A stretch of 64,000 bases of DNA, taken from Pelagimonas varians (GTDB lineage: Bacteria > Pseudomonadota > Alphaproteobacteria > Rhodobacterales > Rhodobacteraceae). This document shows, one piece after another, positions 16,591 to 24,479 of the stretch (position 1 is the first letter of the stretch; each line of letters opens with the position of its first letter). The notes below the pieces were generated by a model. That model searched no databases. It had not been told where the DNA came from and was given only the letters and a program-made list of their open reading frames with translations. The DNA lies in contig NZ_QKMF01000012.1 of the NCBI RefSeq assembly GCF_003208435.1, positions 62,001 through 126,000 on the forward strand, written 5' to 3'. The translations under genes were made by a program, and so were the position numbers.

Positions 16591-17571
16591 TTATTCGGCA
16601 GCGTTATAGGCGTCAACGATGGCTTGGCCGGTTGCCCCAGCAGCTTCGAGCCACTCTGCGGTCATTGTTTCACCAATCGCTTTGAGATCACCCATAAGTT
16701 GATCTCCGGCGCGGCCGACTTCCATACCGCCTGCGCTAAGGCCTGCCATGGTAAAGCCGGTGTATTCCTTGGCGCGCCAAGTCCCAGCATATTCTGCGAT
16801 CTCGCCGCAGGCTTTGATGACGTTTTGGTTGGCCTCGGATGTGCCGTTCCATACATCCGAATTCACCATGATGTAGTTGCGTGGCAGCCAAGCATCGACT
16901 TCATAAAAGTGGCTCAGGCTTTCCCAAACTTTCCGGTCATAGCCAGTGGCCCCCGAAGACACCATGGATTCCGCCACGCCGGTCGCAAATGCCTGGCTGA
17001 TTTCGGCAGCCTCTACGGTCACTGGCAACATGCCTGTCAGCTCAGCCAATCGGGATGTGGCATTGTTATAGCTGCGAAACTTGACGCCTTCCATGTCTGC
17101 TACAGAATTGACTTCCTTGTTGAAGTACAGGCCTTGGGGGGGCCATGGAACCGAATAGACCATGGTCAGGTTTTGCGTGGCCAGCAATTCTTCTAGGTGG
17201 GGTTTGGCGATTTCGAACAGTTTGGCATGTTCGTCAAAGGACGACACGAGGAAAGGAATGGAATCGACGCCGAACAGGGGGTCTTCGTTCTGGTGACCTG
17301 ACAAAAGACGTTCGCCAATCTGGACCTGACCGGTCTGGATCGCCCGTTTGATCTGTGCCCCCGGGAACAATGAACCGGATGGATGCGTAACTATTTCAAT
17401 ATCGCCGCCAGTGCCGGTGGTCACGCATTTGGCGAATTCAGCGCCTGTCACCGAATGAAAGTTGGAGCCGGAATAAGCCATTGGCATATCCCATTTATCG
17501 GCCATCGCCGGGGCGGCCATCAGCGCCATCGTTGCGGCCCCGAGGGCAACAGTTGTCTTTACCATTGTCAT
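16591..17571 (-). CDS. TRAP transporter substrate-binding protein, DctP type
   Basis: This 326-residue periplasmic binding protein has a signal peptide (MTMVKTTVALGAATMALM, cleavage near APAMADK at about residue 25). The DctP hallmarks are present: the conserved Arg region GVKFRSYNN and a downstream YIMVNSDVWNG helix. It captures the substrate and hands it to the DctQM permease. GGAGA precedes the first ATG by seven bases. It lies 38 bases after the dadA-like gene, which suggests the cargo is an amino acid or a related acid that the enzyme oxidises. Confidence 0.92.
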   Translation of the reverse strand: MTMVKTTVALGAATMALMAAPAMADKWDMPMAYSGSNFHSVTGAEFAKCVTTGTGGDIEIVTHPSGSLFPGAQIKRAIQTGQVQIGERLLSGHQNEDPLFGVDSIPFLVSSFDEHAKLFEIAKPHLEELLATQNLTMVYSVPWPPQGLYFNKEVNSVADMEGVKFRSYNNATSRLAELTGMLPVTVEAAEISQAFATGVAESMVSSGATGYDRKVWESLSHFYEVDAWLPRNYIMVNSDVWNGTSEANQNVIKACGEIAEYAGTWRAKEYTGFTMAGLSAGGMEVGRAGDQLMGDLKAIGETMTAEWLEAAGATGQAIVDAYNAAE

Positions 17572-17609
17572 TGGTTTTCTCCTTGTTGGTGTTAATTGTG
17601 CTTTTGCAC

Positions 17610-18854
17610 TTATTGATTGAAACGTTGCGGCGCGTAGGCCGTTACGTCAAGGTTCGTTGGTTGGTTCGTAATCATTCCTGCCACGATGCGGCCGGTTTTG
17701 GGGCCCGCAGTCAGGCCGATATGTTGGTGTCCAAAGGCGGCAAACACTCCGGTGCTGTTCACCTCACCGATCAACGGTAGGCTGTCAGTGGTTGCAGGGC
17801 GATGCCCCAGCCAAGGCTCTTCGGACTTCCACGTCAGATTGGGGAAAGCTTCGCGCACGGTGCGGCGTAGCAAGTCCAAGGGAGCGTCTGACATACCCGC
17901 TTCAAGCCCGCCAAATTCGACAATACCAGCACAGCGCAGACCTGCCTTCATCGGTGTGGCCACAAACTTGCCCGAGGCAATCATCGACGGCTTTTTCGGC
18001 CCACCTTGGGGGTCTTCAAAAACGATGTGGTAGCCGCGCTCGGATTCCAGCGGAACATTTATGCCAAGCTTTTTCATCAAGGGTTTGGACCAAACGCCGC
18101 CAGCCAGAACAGCCGTGTCGCAAAGAACCGGACCTGTAGATGTTTCGACCTGCGAAATCCGCCCGCCATCAAGCGTGACATCTTTGACTTCGGCCTGCAT
18201 GAGCGTCCCGCCCATGGCGACAAAAGCATCCGCAAGCGCCGCCACATAATTGCCCGGATCAGTGATAAAGCCATGCTCTTTCATCACTGCAAGACAATCG
18301 ATTGCCGGACCGTACGCACTGTCGTAGTCGCGCACCTGCTGGCCTTGCAAAATCTCGGGAACAAAGCCTTCTTCGCGGCGGCGGTCCCAGACATATTTGT
18401 CTTTATCAAAGCTGGCCTTGTCTTTGTAGGCAAAGACATAGTCCGAGGGCGTTACGAATTCTTGAGCTGCGGCCAACCCGTCGGTCAGTGATTGATGCTG
18501 TTCGACGGAATCGCCGACAATACCGGCGACTCCCTTGATGATCCGGCGGGTATCGCTGTCATTGGCATTGCGCAAGTAGCGCACCAACCATGGCAGCAGT
18601 TTCGGCAGATAAGACCACCGCATGAACAAGGGAAAATCCCTATCCAAGAGCATCCCCGGACCTTTCATCAACAACCCCGGCGTGGTCACCGGAACCACAG
18701 CGCAGGATGCCAAAATTCCGGCATTGCCAAAGGATGTCCCCTGCCCCGGCGCACCCTTGTCAACAATCGTGACCTCGGCCCCCATGCGCCGCAGCCAAAT
18801 CCCCGTCGAGACGCCAACAATACCAGCGCCAATCACCACCACATGTTTTGTCAC
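17610..18854 (-). CDS. FAD-dependent D-amino acid dehydrogenase (DadA-like)
   Basis: This 414-residue flavoenzyme of the DAO/DadA group has VVVIGAGIVGVSTGIWL (5-21), the acidic end IVDKG, GTSFGNAG, and the C-terminal LGHRPATTDSLPLIGEV and FGHQHIGLTAGPKTGR typical of DadA. The reaction is oxidative deamination of a D-amino acid or an N-substituted glycine/proline, with electrons to the respiratory chain. A GTG at 18854 is the best start because AAGGA lies six bases upstream; an ATG-like start further up would remove that fit. It leads the TRAP operon and is divergent from a LysR gene that probably controls it. Confidence 0.88.
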   Translation of the reverse strand: MTKHVVVIGAGIVGVSTGIWLRRMGAEVTIVDKGAPGQGTSFGNAGILASCAVVPVTTPGLLMKGPGMLLDRDFPLFMRWSYLPKLLPWLVRYLRNANDSDTRRIIKGVAGIVGDSVEQHQSLTDGLAAAQEFVTPSDYVFAYKDKASFDKDKYVWDRRREEGFVPEILQGQQVRDYDSAYGPAIDCLAVMKEHGFITDPGNYVAALADAFVAMGGTLMQAEVKDVTLDGGRISQVETSTGPVLCDTAVLAGGVWSKPLMKKLGINVPLESERGYHIVFEDPQGGPKKPSMIASGKFVATPMKAGLRCAGIVEFGGLEAGMSDAPLDLLRRTVREAFPNLTWKSEEPWLGHRPATTDSLPLIGEVNSTGVFAAFGHQHIGLTAGPKTGRIVAGMITNQPTNLDVTAYAPQRFNQ

Positions 18855-19010
18855 GTGTTTTCCTTGCCTTCCGCGGATCAAGTCAGGCCACCTGTCTCCG
18901 CAAATCTATCTTGACCATAGGGCCAACCGTGCCAGCCTGCCTGAGAATAATTATCATATCCAATACTAATTTCTGTACTGCATATAAGTTTTCCTGATAC
19001 CCTTCACGAC

Positions 19011-19922
19011 ATGTCCTTGCGCTTTCGTCAACTCCAAGCCTTTCATGCGATTATCGAAACCGGCACTGTGACCGGAGCCGCCGAAATGCTGGGCATTTCG
19101 CAGCCCGGTGTGTCCAACTTGCTGGCTCAATTGGAACAACAAACCCGTGTGCCGCTGTTTGTGCGTGAAAAAGGGCGCTTGTTGCCAACCCCTGAGGCAG
19201 ACCATCTGTTTCGAGAAGTCGATACCGTTGTGCGCGGATTGGATCATGTCGCGCAGGCAGTGTCAGATCTGCAAAACAGCCAGATCGGGCAGTTGCAGGT
19301 GGTTTCGCAACATTCAATATCATTCGGTTTCTTGCCGCCATTGATTGCGCAATTTGCCCGTGACCGCACCGGATTGTCGATCAGTTTCCAGTCGCAGTAT
19401 TCGCCGAAAGTCCAAGAATGGGTGCTGTCGGGATTGTTTGAAATCGGCATTTGCGAAGCCCCCTTGCTGCAAGACGGGCTAAGCGCCCACAGGTTTCAAG
19501 TCGCCTGCCGCCTTGCCATGCCGCAGGGGCATCGACTGTCAGCGTGCCGCACGATCACGGTCCGGGATTTGGCCCAAGAGCCTATCATCGCCATGGGCCC
19601 CGATCACATGACCCACCGGCAAATGCGCAGTGCGTTTCAAGACGCCGGCCTGCCGTGGCAGCCACAAATCCACACCCATATGTTTCGCAATGTACTTAGC
19701 TTTGTCCGTGAAGGCATGGGAGTGTCGATGCTCGATCCATTTGCCTTGGATTTTGACCGCGAAGGCGGGTTTGAAAGCCGCCCGTTTGAACCCGCCGTGC
19801 ATATGGACATGGCCGTTGTCACGTCCCGTCACCGCCCCTTGTCGCGTATCGGGCAGGCGTTTTTGGACCTTCTGCTAGAACAGATCACCCCTTACACCGT
19901 TGCCGGGTTCAAGAGCGATTGA
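19011..19922 (+). CDS. LysR family transcriptional regulator of the dadA-TRAP operon
   Basis: This 303-residue regulator has the N-terminal winged HTH (LRFRQLQAFHAIIETGTVTGAAEMLGISQPGVSNLLAQLE, residues 3-43, described here by position) and a C-terminal type 2 periplasmic-fold effector domain. It is divergent from the dadA-like/TRAP operon, with a 156-base gap holding an AT-rich ATAATTATCATAT stretch near 18946-18959 where a LysR box could be. LysR proteins usually activate the divergent operon on binding the substrate. An amino acid or its keto acid is the likely effector, by context only. Confidence 0.92.
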   Translation: MSLRFRQLQAFHAIIETGTVTGAAEMLGISQPGVSNLLAQLEQQTRVPLFVREKGRLLPTPEADHLFREVDTVVRGLDHVAQAVSDLQNSQIGQLQVVSQHSISFGFLPPLIAQFARDRTGLSISFQSQYSPKVQEWVLSGLFEIGICEAPLLQDGLSAHRFQVACRLAMPQGHRLSACRTITVRDLAQEPIIAMGPDHMTHRQMRSAFQDAGLPWQPQIHTHMFRNVLSFVREGMGVSMLDPFALDFDREGGFESRPFEPAVHMDMAVVTSRHRPLSRIGQAFLDLLLEQITPYTVAGFKSD

Positions 19923-19949
19923 AAAAGGGCGCTCCGGTTGGAACGCCCT
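19922..19949 (-). terminator. Rho-independent terminator of the pyrimidine ABC operon
   Basis: The stem AGGGCG-TCC / GGA-CGCCCT (19926-19949, ggtt loop, one mismatch) ends in a T5 run when read on the minus strand (19925-19921). It lies 24 bases past the binding-protein stop and just after the LysR stop, so it serves the minus-strand operon best. Confidence 0.75.
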
Positions 19950-19972
19950 CTGTCTTGGATTTACGCAGAGGT

Positions 19973-20962
19973 TTACTTCAACGCAAGGTCGGTGATCGCG
20001 TGGGTCCATGCGCCTTCCGGCGTTGCGGTGATGACGGGGTCAGATCCACCTTTCATCAGTGTTTCAACGGTGCGCTCATAGTCTTCTACGCTCAGTTCAC
20101 CCGTTGACCCTGCGGTCAGCTTGGCGATCTCGCGCATCATACGCTGCTGGTGCTTTTCGGTCTGGGCACCGGAGGCATCGTTCTCAAGCACAATGTCTGC
20201 GGCCTCATCCGGATTCGCTTCGGCGTATTTCCAACCTTTCATCGACGCGCGCACAAAGCGGACCATTTTGTCCGAAAACGCCGGATCATCAAGGTTTTCT
20301 TGGAGCACATAGATGCCGTCTTCGAGCGTCGCGACGCCCATGTCTTCGTACTTGAAGGTCACGAGATCATCTTCGGTCAGACCGGCGTCGATAACCTGCC
20401 AATATTCATTGTAGGTCATTGTCGAGATACAGGCTGCCTGCCCTTGCAGCAGTGGATCAACGTTAAAGCCTTGCTTCAGCACCGTCACACCATCGTCGCC
20501 ACCATCTGTGGACAGACCCATCTGGCTCATCCAGCTCAAGAAGGGGTATTCGTTGCCAAAGAACCAAACACCCAACGTTTTACCCGCAAAGTCTTCGGGT
20601 CCGGTGATGCCTGTGTCTTTGCGGCAGGTCAGCATCATGCCAGACGTGGCAAAAGGCTGCGCGATGTTGACAAGGTTCAAACCCTTTTCACGAGAAGCCA
20701 AAGCCGATGGCATCCAGTCCAGAACCACATCCGCACCGCCGCCCGCGATCACTTGCGCCGGAGCAACATCAGGGCCGCCGGGCTTGATGGTTACGTTCAG
20801 ATCTTCGTCGCCATAAAAACCCTTTTCCTGTGCCACATAGTAGCCAGCAAACTGGGCCTGCGTGACCCATTTCAGCTGAAGTGTAACATCGTCAGCGGCG
20901 TTCGCCATTGACGCGCTCATCGCGACCACACTTGCCAGTGCTGTTTTTAGAAAAGTATTCAT
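19973..20962 (-). CDS. ABC transporter substrate-binding protein (NMT1/THI5-like) for pyrimidines
   Basis: This 329-residue periplasmic protein has a signal peptide (cleavage near MANAADD, residues 20-26) and the NMT1/THI5-like fold (LQLKWVTQAQFAGYYVAQEKG, VAPAQVIAGGGADVVLDWMP). It is the last gene of the hydA operon together with two permeases and an ATPase. Proteins of this fold bind thiamine-precursor pyrimidines, riboflavin and related rings. The operon context, all enzymes of reductive pyrimidine breakdown, makes uracil/thymine or their dihydro or hydantoin forms the likely ligand. That is inference. Confidence 0.88.
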   Translation of the reverse strand: MNTFLKTALASVVAMSASMANAADDVTLQLKWVTQAQFAGYYVAQEKGFYGDEDLNVTIKPGGPDVAPAQVIAGGGADVVLDWMPSALASREKGLNLVNIAQPFATSGMMLTCRKDTGITGPEDFAGKTLGVWFFGNEYPFLSWMSQMGLSTDGGDDGVTVLKQGFNVDPLLQGQAACISTMTYNEYWQVIDAGLTEDDLVTFKYEDMGVATLEDGIYVLQENLDDPAFSDKMVRFVRASMKGWKYAEANPDEAADIVLENDASGAQTEKHQQRMMREIAKLTAGSTGELSVEDYERTVETLMKGGSDPVITATPEGAWTHAITDLALK

Positions 20963-20992
20963 GTCAGTCTCCTTGTTGTCTTTGTTATTGTT

Positions 20993-21529
20993 TTATTGTT
21001 GTTCGGTTTGCACAGGCATCGGACCCGCGCCGTCGTTTTGAAAGCTAAACCCCTGCGGATAGCTATGAAACCCATCAAAATCGCCTTTGCCAACCTGCGC
21101 GCCCTGACTGCGCAAAATCGCGTAGCCCATATTCATATGGAAAAAGAAATTTGGCGCGGCGTAAAGCGCAATATAGTCGTATGGGGATTGGCGTAGCGTC
21201 GAATGTCCCGCGACATGGGTTATGTCATCAGCGTTTTGGGCACTGCATTTCGCCACTTCATCCAGACAGCTGCGGACAAAACCTCCGCGTTTGCGCAACC
21301 CCGCATGATCTGTCACCTCCTCCATCTCAGGCAGGTCTTGCCCGATCAAGGGATAGACTCCGCGCAAGATGTACCGCTGGGCGATGGCAAAATGTTCTAG
21401 CGCGGTAAAGCCATCAGGCGATAACCGCGCAGAGAGATGCGCAGCGGTGCCCCGTTCTGCCAGATGATCGATCCGGCTCAGATAGTGCCTGAAAACAGGC
21501 AAATAGTGCTGGATCAATCCTTGGCTCAT
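20993..21529 (-). CDS. DUF1993 family protein in the pyrimidine operon
   Basis: This 178-residue protein matches from memory the DUF1993 family, helical proteins of about 170 residues related to the DinB-like four-helix bundle. Typical stretches are SARLSPDGFTALEHFAIAQ near 49-68 and the conserved LYAAPNFFFHMNMGYAILRSQG near 135-157, with the His in FFFH. Its function is unknown. The start at 21529 overlaps the stop of the upstream permease (ATGA), so it is translated as part of the ABC operon. The fixed location between the permease and binding-protein genes hints at a role in uptake or use of the substrate. Confidence 0.8.
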   Translation of the reverse strand: MSQGLIQHYLPVFRHYLSRIDHLAERGTAAHLSARLSPDGFTALEHFAIAQRYILRGVYPLIGQDLPEMEEVTDHAGLRKRGGFVRSCLDEVAKCSAQNADDITHVAGHSTLRQSPYDYIALYAAPNFFFHMNMGYAILRSQGAQVGKGDFDGFHSYPQGFSFQNDGAGPMPVQTEQQ

Positions 21530-22368
21530 CGCTGCTTCCGTTGTGATGGATGCCAAAAGGTAAGACGCTTTTCTGTCAGCGCAACTATCCCGTAGAACGC
21601 AGATCCCAGGATCGCGGCCACGGTAATTTCTGCCCAAACCATATCAAGCGAAAGCCGCCCGACCTCTGTGGAAATACGAAATCCCATGCCCTTGATGGGT
21701 GAGCCAAAGAATTCCGCAACAATCGCGCCGATCAATGCCAAAGTGGTCGATATTTTGAGGCCATTGAAGATAAAGGGCATCGCCGCAGGCAGACGCAGTT
21801 TGACCAAAGAGGCCCAGTAGCTGGCGGCATAGGTTCGCATCAAATCGCGCTGCATATGGTCAGAGGCTTGCAAACCCTGAACTGTGTTGACCAACATCGG
21901 AAAGAACACCATCGCCACGACAACTGCCGCCTTGGAATGCCAGTCAAACCCGAACCACATCACCATAATCGGGGCCAGCCCGACAATCGGCAGGGCGGCG
22001 ATAAAGTTGCCAACCGGCAGCAAACCGCGCTGTAAAAACGGCGACCGGTCAATGGCAATTGCGATCAACACCGCAGATCCGCAGCCGATGAAATAACCGG
22101 TCAGCGCACCCTTAAAGAAGGTCTGCACGAGGTCTTGCCATAAGATATGCGTCTTGCTGACAAGTGCCACGCCAACCCATGACGGCGGCGGCAAAAGCAC
22201 AGGGCTAACGTTGAACCCGCGCACCATGCCTTCCCAAACCACCAGAACCGTGATGCCAAACAACACCGGCACGATAAAACCGGCCCCAGCCACTTTGTTG
22301 CGCACCAAATACAGGTTCAAGACAACGGCCAGCGCCCAAAACACCAGACTTCCGAGTATCCACATCAT
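21526..22368 (-). CDS. ABC transporter permease (SsuC/TauC-like), second subunit
   Basis: This 280-residue inner-membrane protein has about seven spans and the BPD_transp_1 domain. The EAA-like coupling loop is visible as YAASYWASLVKLRLPAAMPFIF around 193-214. It pairs with the permease encoded directly upstream. The double ATG at 22368/22365 overlaps that gene's stop by four bases, pointing to coupled, equal synthesis. Neighbours indicate a pyrimidine-type cargo. Confidence 0.92.
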   Translation of the reverse strand: MMWILGSLVFWALAVVLNLYLVRNKVAGAGFIVPVLFGITVLVVWEGMVRGFNVSPVLLPPPSWVGVALVSKTHILWQDLVQTFFKGALTGYFIGCGSAVLIAIAIDRSPFLQRGLLPVGNFIAALPIVGLAPIMVMWFGFDWHSKAAVVVAMVFFPMLVNTVQGLQASDHMQRDLMRTYAASYWASLVKLRLPAAMPFIFNGLKISTTLALIGAIVAEFFGSPIKGMGFRISTEVGRLSLDMVWAEITVAAILGSAFYGIVALTEKRLTFWHPSQRKQR

Positions 22369-23228
22369 TGCGCCATTCCCATCCGTCTAAGCGTGACCTT
22401 TTCAATCGCGCTGATGGCAAAAACCATCAAAGCCGCAAGCGTCGCCGCGGCCAAAAGCGCGGACCATATCTGGATCGTTTGACCATAGTAGCTGCCCGCC
22501 AAGAGGCGCGCGCCAAGCCCGCCGTTTTGGCTCAGCGACAGTTCTGCCACCACCGCGCCAATCAAACTGGCGGCAACGCCGACCTTAAGGGAGGCAAACA
22601 AATAGGGCGCAGACGCGGGCAACCGCAGCTTCCAAAACGCTTGCGACGGAGAGGCGCTATACGTCTTCATCTGGTCAAGCAGCATAGTGTCCGGGCTACG
22701 CAGCCCTTTGACCATGCCAACCACCACAGGGAAAAAGCTGAGGTACATTGAAATCACGCCTTTGGCGACAATATCGTCCACCTGCATAGCGGCTAAAACC
22801 ACCACAATCATTGGCGCAATCGCCAAAATGGGTACGGTTTGCGATGCGATGATCCAAGGCATCACCGACATATCCATCACACGTGAATAGACAATGGCCA
22901 CTGCCAAAATGATACCCAGCCCTATACCAAAGGCAAAACCAAGGGCCGTCGCCTGCAACGTGATCCAGCCGTGATAGACCAAGGACCGCTTCGACGTTAC
23001 ATTTTTCAACGCTGTGGTTTTCCAGATTTCTACCGCAACCTGATGTGGAGCCGGAAGGAGCGGTTTATCCTGCGCCATGGTGTCTGACACCATTTCGGAA
23101 AAGCTGAGAGTTTTATCCGCACGCTCGGCCTTGGAATAGGCCCATGGCGCGTTCAAAATGACTGCAAAAGCATACCAGATCGCAAAGATCGCCGCGACGA
23201 CTGTAAGGATGGGAAGGATCGACTTCAT
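22365..23228 (-). CDS. ABC transporter permease (SsuC/TauC-like), first subunit
   Basis: This 287-residue permease has a first span at residues 5-25, a long soluble loop up to about residue 85, and the BPD_transp_1 domain. Its EAA-like loop reads YSASPSQAFWKLRLPASAPYLF. It forms a heterodimeric channel with the next gene. It starts 25 bases after the ATPase stop. The extended N-terminal loop is longer than in SsuC and may lie in the periplasm near the binding protein. Confidence 0.92.
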   Translation of the reverse strand: MKSILPILTVVAAIFAIWYAFAVILNAPWAYSKAERADKTLSFSEMVSDTMAQDKPLLPAPHQVAVEIWKTTALKNVTSKRSLVYHGWITLQATALGFAFGIGLGIILAVAIVYSRVMDMSVMPWIIASQTVPILAIAPMIVVVLAAMQVDDIVAKGVISMYLSFFPVVVGMVKGLRSPDTMLLDQMKTYSASPSQAFWKLRLPASAPYLFASLKVGVAASLIGAVVAELSLSQNGGLGARLLAGSYYGQTIQIWSALLAAATLAALMVFAISAIEKVTLRRMGMAQ

Positions 23229-23252
23229 AGCCCTGCCCCCCGGACGTTACGT

Positions 23253-24032
23253 TCAATCATCATATGCATGTCCCTCACGCAGACCTTCGCGTACCCGGTG
23301 CGCGATTTCCAGAAATTCCGGCGTGTCGCGAATGTCCAAAGGACGTTCTTTGGGCAGCGGGCTGTCAATAATATCCGTGATCCGGCCGGGACGCGGAGAC
23401 ATCACAACAATCTTGGTCGACAGGTAGACCGCTTCGGGGATCGAATGGGTGACAAAACCAATGGTCTTGTTCGTACGCGCCCACAGTTCCAAAAGTTGTT
23501 CGTTCAAGTGATCGCGGACGATCTCATCCAAAGCGCCAAAAGGTTCGTCCATCAGCAAAATGTCGGCGTCAAAGGCCAAGGCCCGTGCGATAGATGCCCG
23601 TTGCTGCATCCCGCCGGACAGTTGCCACGGGAACTTCTTTTCAAAACCCTCAAGATGCACCAACTCCAACACCTCGGTGACGCGCTGTGCCATATCGGAT
23701 TTTGGATAGCCCATGATTTCCAACGGCAGGCGGATGTTGTCGCCAATCGTGCGCCACGGATACAAACCAGCGGCCTGAAACACATAGCCATAGGCCCGTG
23801 ATTGCCGCGCCTGCTCCGGGGTCATGCCATTGACGGTCAAAGTGCCGCCAGTGGGTTGCTCCAAATCGGCAATGGCACGCAAAAACGTGGTTTTACCGCA
23901 GCCGGACGGGCCGATGAAGCTCACGAAATCACCCTTGTTGATGTCCAGATCAACACCCTTGAGCGCATGCACCGGCCCATCATTGGTTTGATAGGTCAGG
24001 TCCAGGTTATTTGCCTGTATGACGGTCGTCAT
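23253..24032 (-). CDS. ABC transporter ATP-binding protein (SsuB/TauB-like)
   Basis: This 259-residue ATPase has Walker A GPSGCGKTT (41-49), Q-loop in YVFQAAGLYPWRT, signature LSGGMQQRASIARAL, Walker B ILLMDEPFGALDE and the H-loop THSIPEA. It powers the importer formed by the two permeases and the binding protein. It lies just after the frameshifted membrane-protein gene; the ATG at 24032 has a weak GGAA ribosome site. The family is the nitrate/sulfonate/taurine-type importer group, and the cargo is inferred as pyrimidine from the adjacent catabolic genes. Confidence 0.94.
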   Translation of the reverse strand: MTTVIQANNLDLTYQTNDGPVHALKGVDLDINKGDFVSFIGPSGCGKTTFLRAIADLEQPTGGTLTVNGMTPEQARQSRAYGYVFQAAGLYPWRTIGDNIRLPLEIMGYPKSDMAQRVTEVLELVHLEGFEKKFPWQLSGGMQQRASIARALAFDADILLMDEPFGALDEIVRDHLNEQLLELWARTNKTIGFVTHSIPEAVYLSTKIVVMSPRPGRITDIIDSPLPKERPLDIRDTPEFLEIAHRVREGLREGHAYDD

Positions 24033-24048
24033 TTTTGTTCCATTCCGT

Positions 24049-24476
24049 TCATATGTATCGTGGTTCGATCACGAACCATTTTTGTTCCAACCACCATTGA
24101 AGGCACCCTGAGGCCATTCCACTCAAAACAACAAATACCGTGCCAAACCAGTCTAAACTTCTCTGGGGCAGAGCAAGAATAAGGTTGATCGACAAGGGCA
24201 GGTCCAAGGCCATCAGCGCTCCTATGGTCCCAAAACCAAAAGGCTTTCCTTTGACTTCCATACCGCGAATGCACGAAGGGCTGTAAAGACAGGAAATGCC
24301 ATCAGCATCCAGAACGGCAAAGCTCTGATCGCTGCGGCGATACCGACGGAAAGGGTCTCCAACAGGCTTCCTATCCCGTCGATTGTATCGGTCAAAAACC
24401 AGACTGCCACCAAAGCAACCAGAAGCGCCACTAGGGACGAAATGAAAAATGCTCCGGTGATCAGTGCTGGCTTCAT
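24049..24476 (-). pseudogene. Small membrane protein split by a -1 frameshift (broken gene or programmed shift)
   Basis: The stretch between hydA and the ATPase gene holds one membrane protein in two frames. Frame 1 starts at the ATG 24476, four bases past the hydA stop, and gives 84 residues with two spans, ending at the TAG 24224-24222. The -1 frame continues to the TGA at 24051-24049 with two more spans (TIGALMALDLPLSINLILAL and WFGTVFVVLSGMASGC). Joined at the heptamer TTTGGGA (24234-24228), which has the X-XXY-YYZ form and sits right before the frame 1 stop, the product is about 142 residues with four spans. A one-base loss, a sequencing error or programmed frameshifting could each explain it. 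The family is not recognised. Confidence 0.6.
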
Positions 24477-24479
24477 GCC

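Noticed and set aside
24029-24274. Separate 81-codon minus-strand frame between hydA and the ABC ATPase
   Set aside because: It is a third frame over the split membrane protein, with no hydrophobic pattern and no ribosome site.
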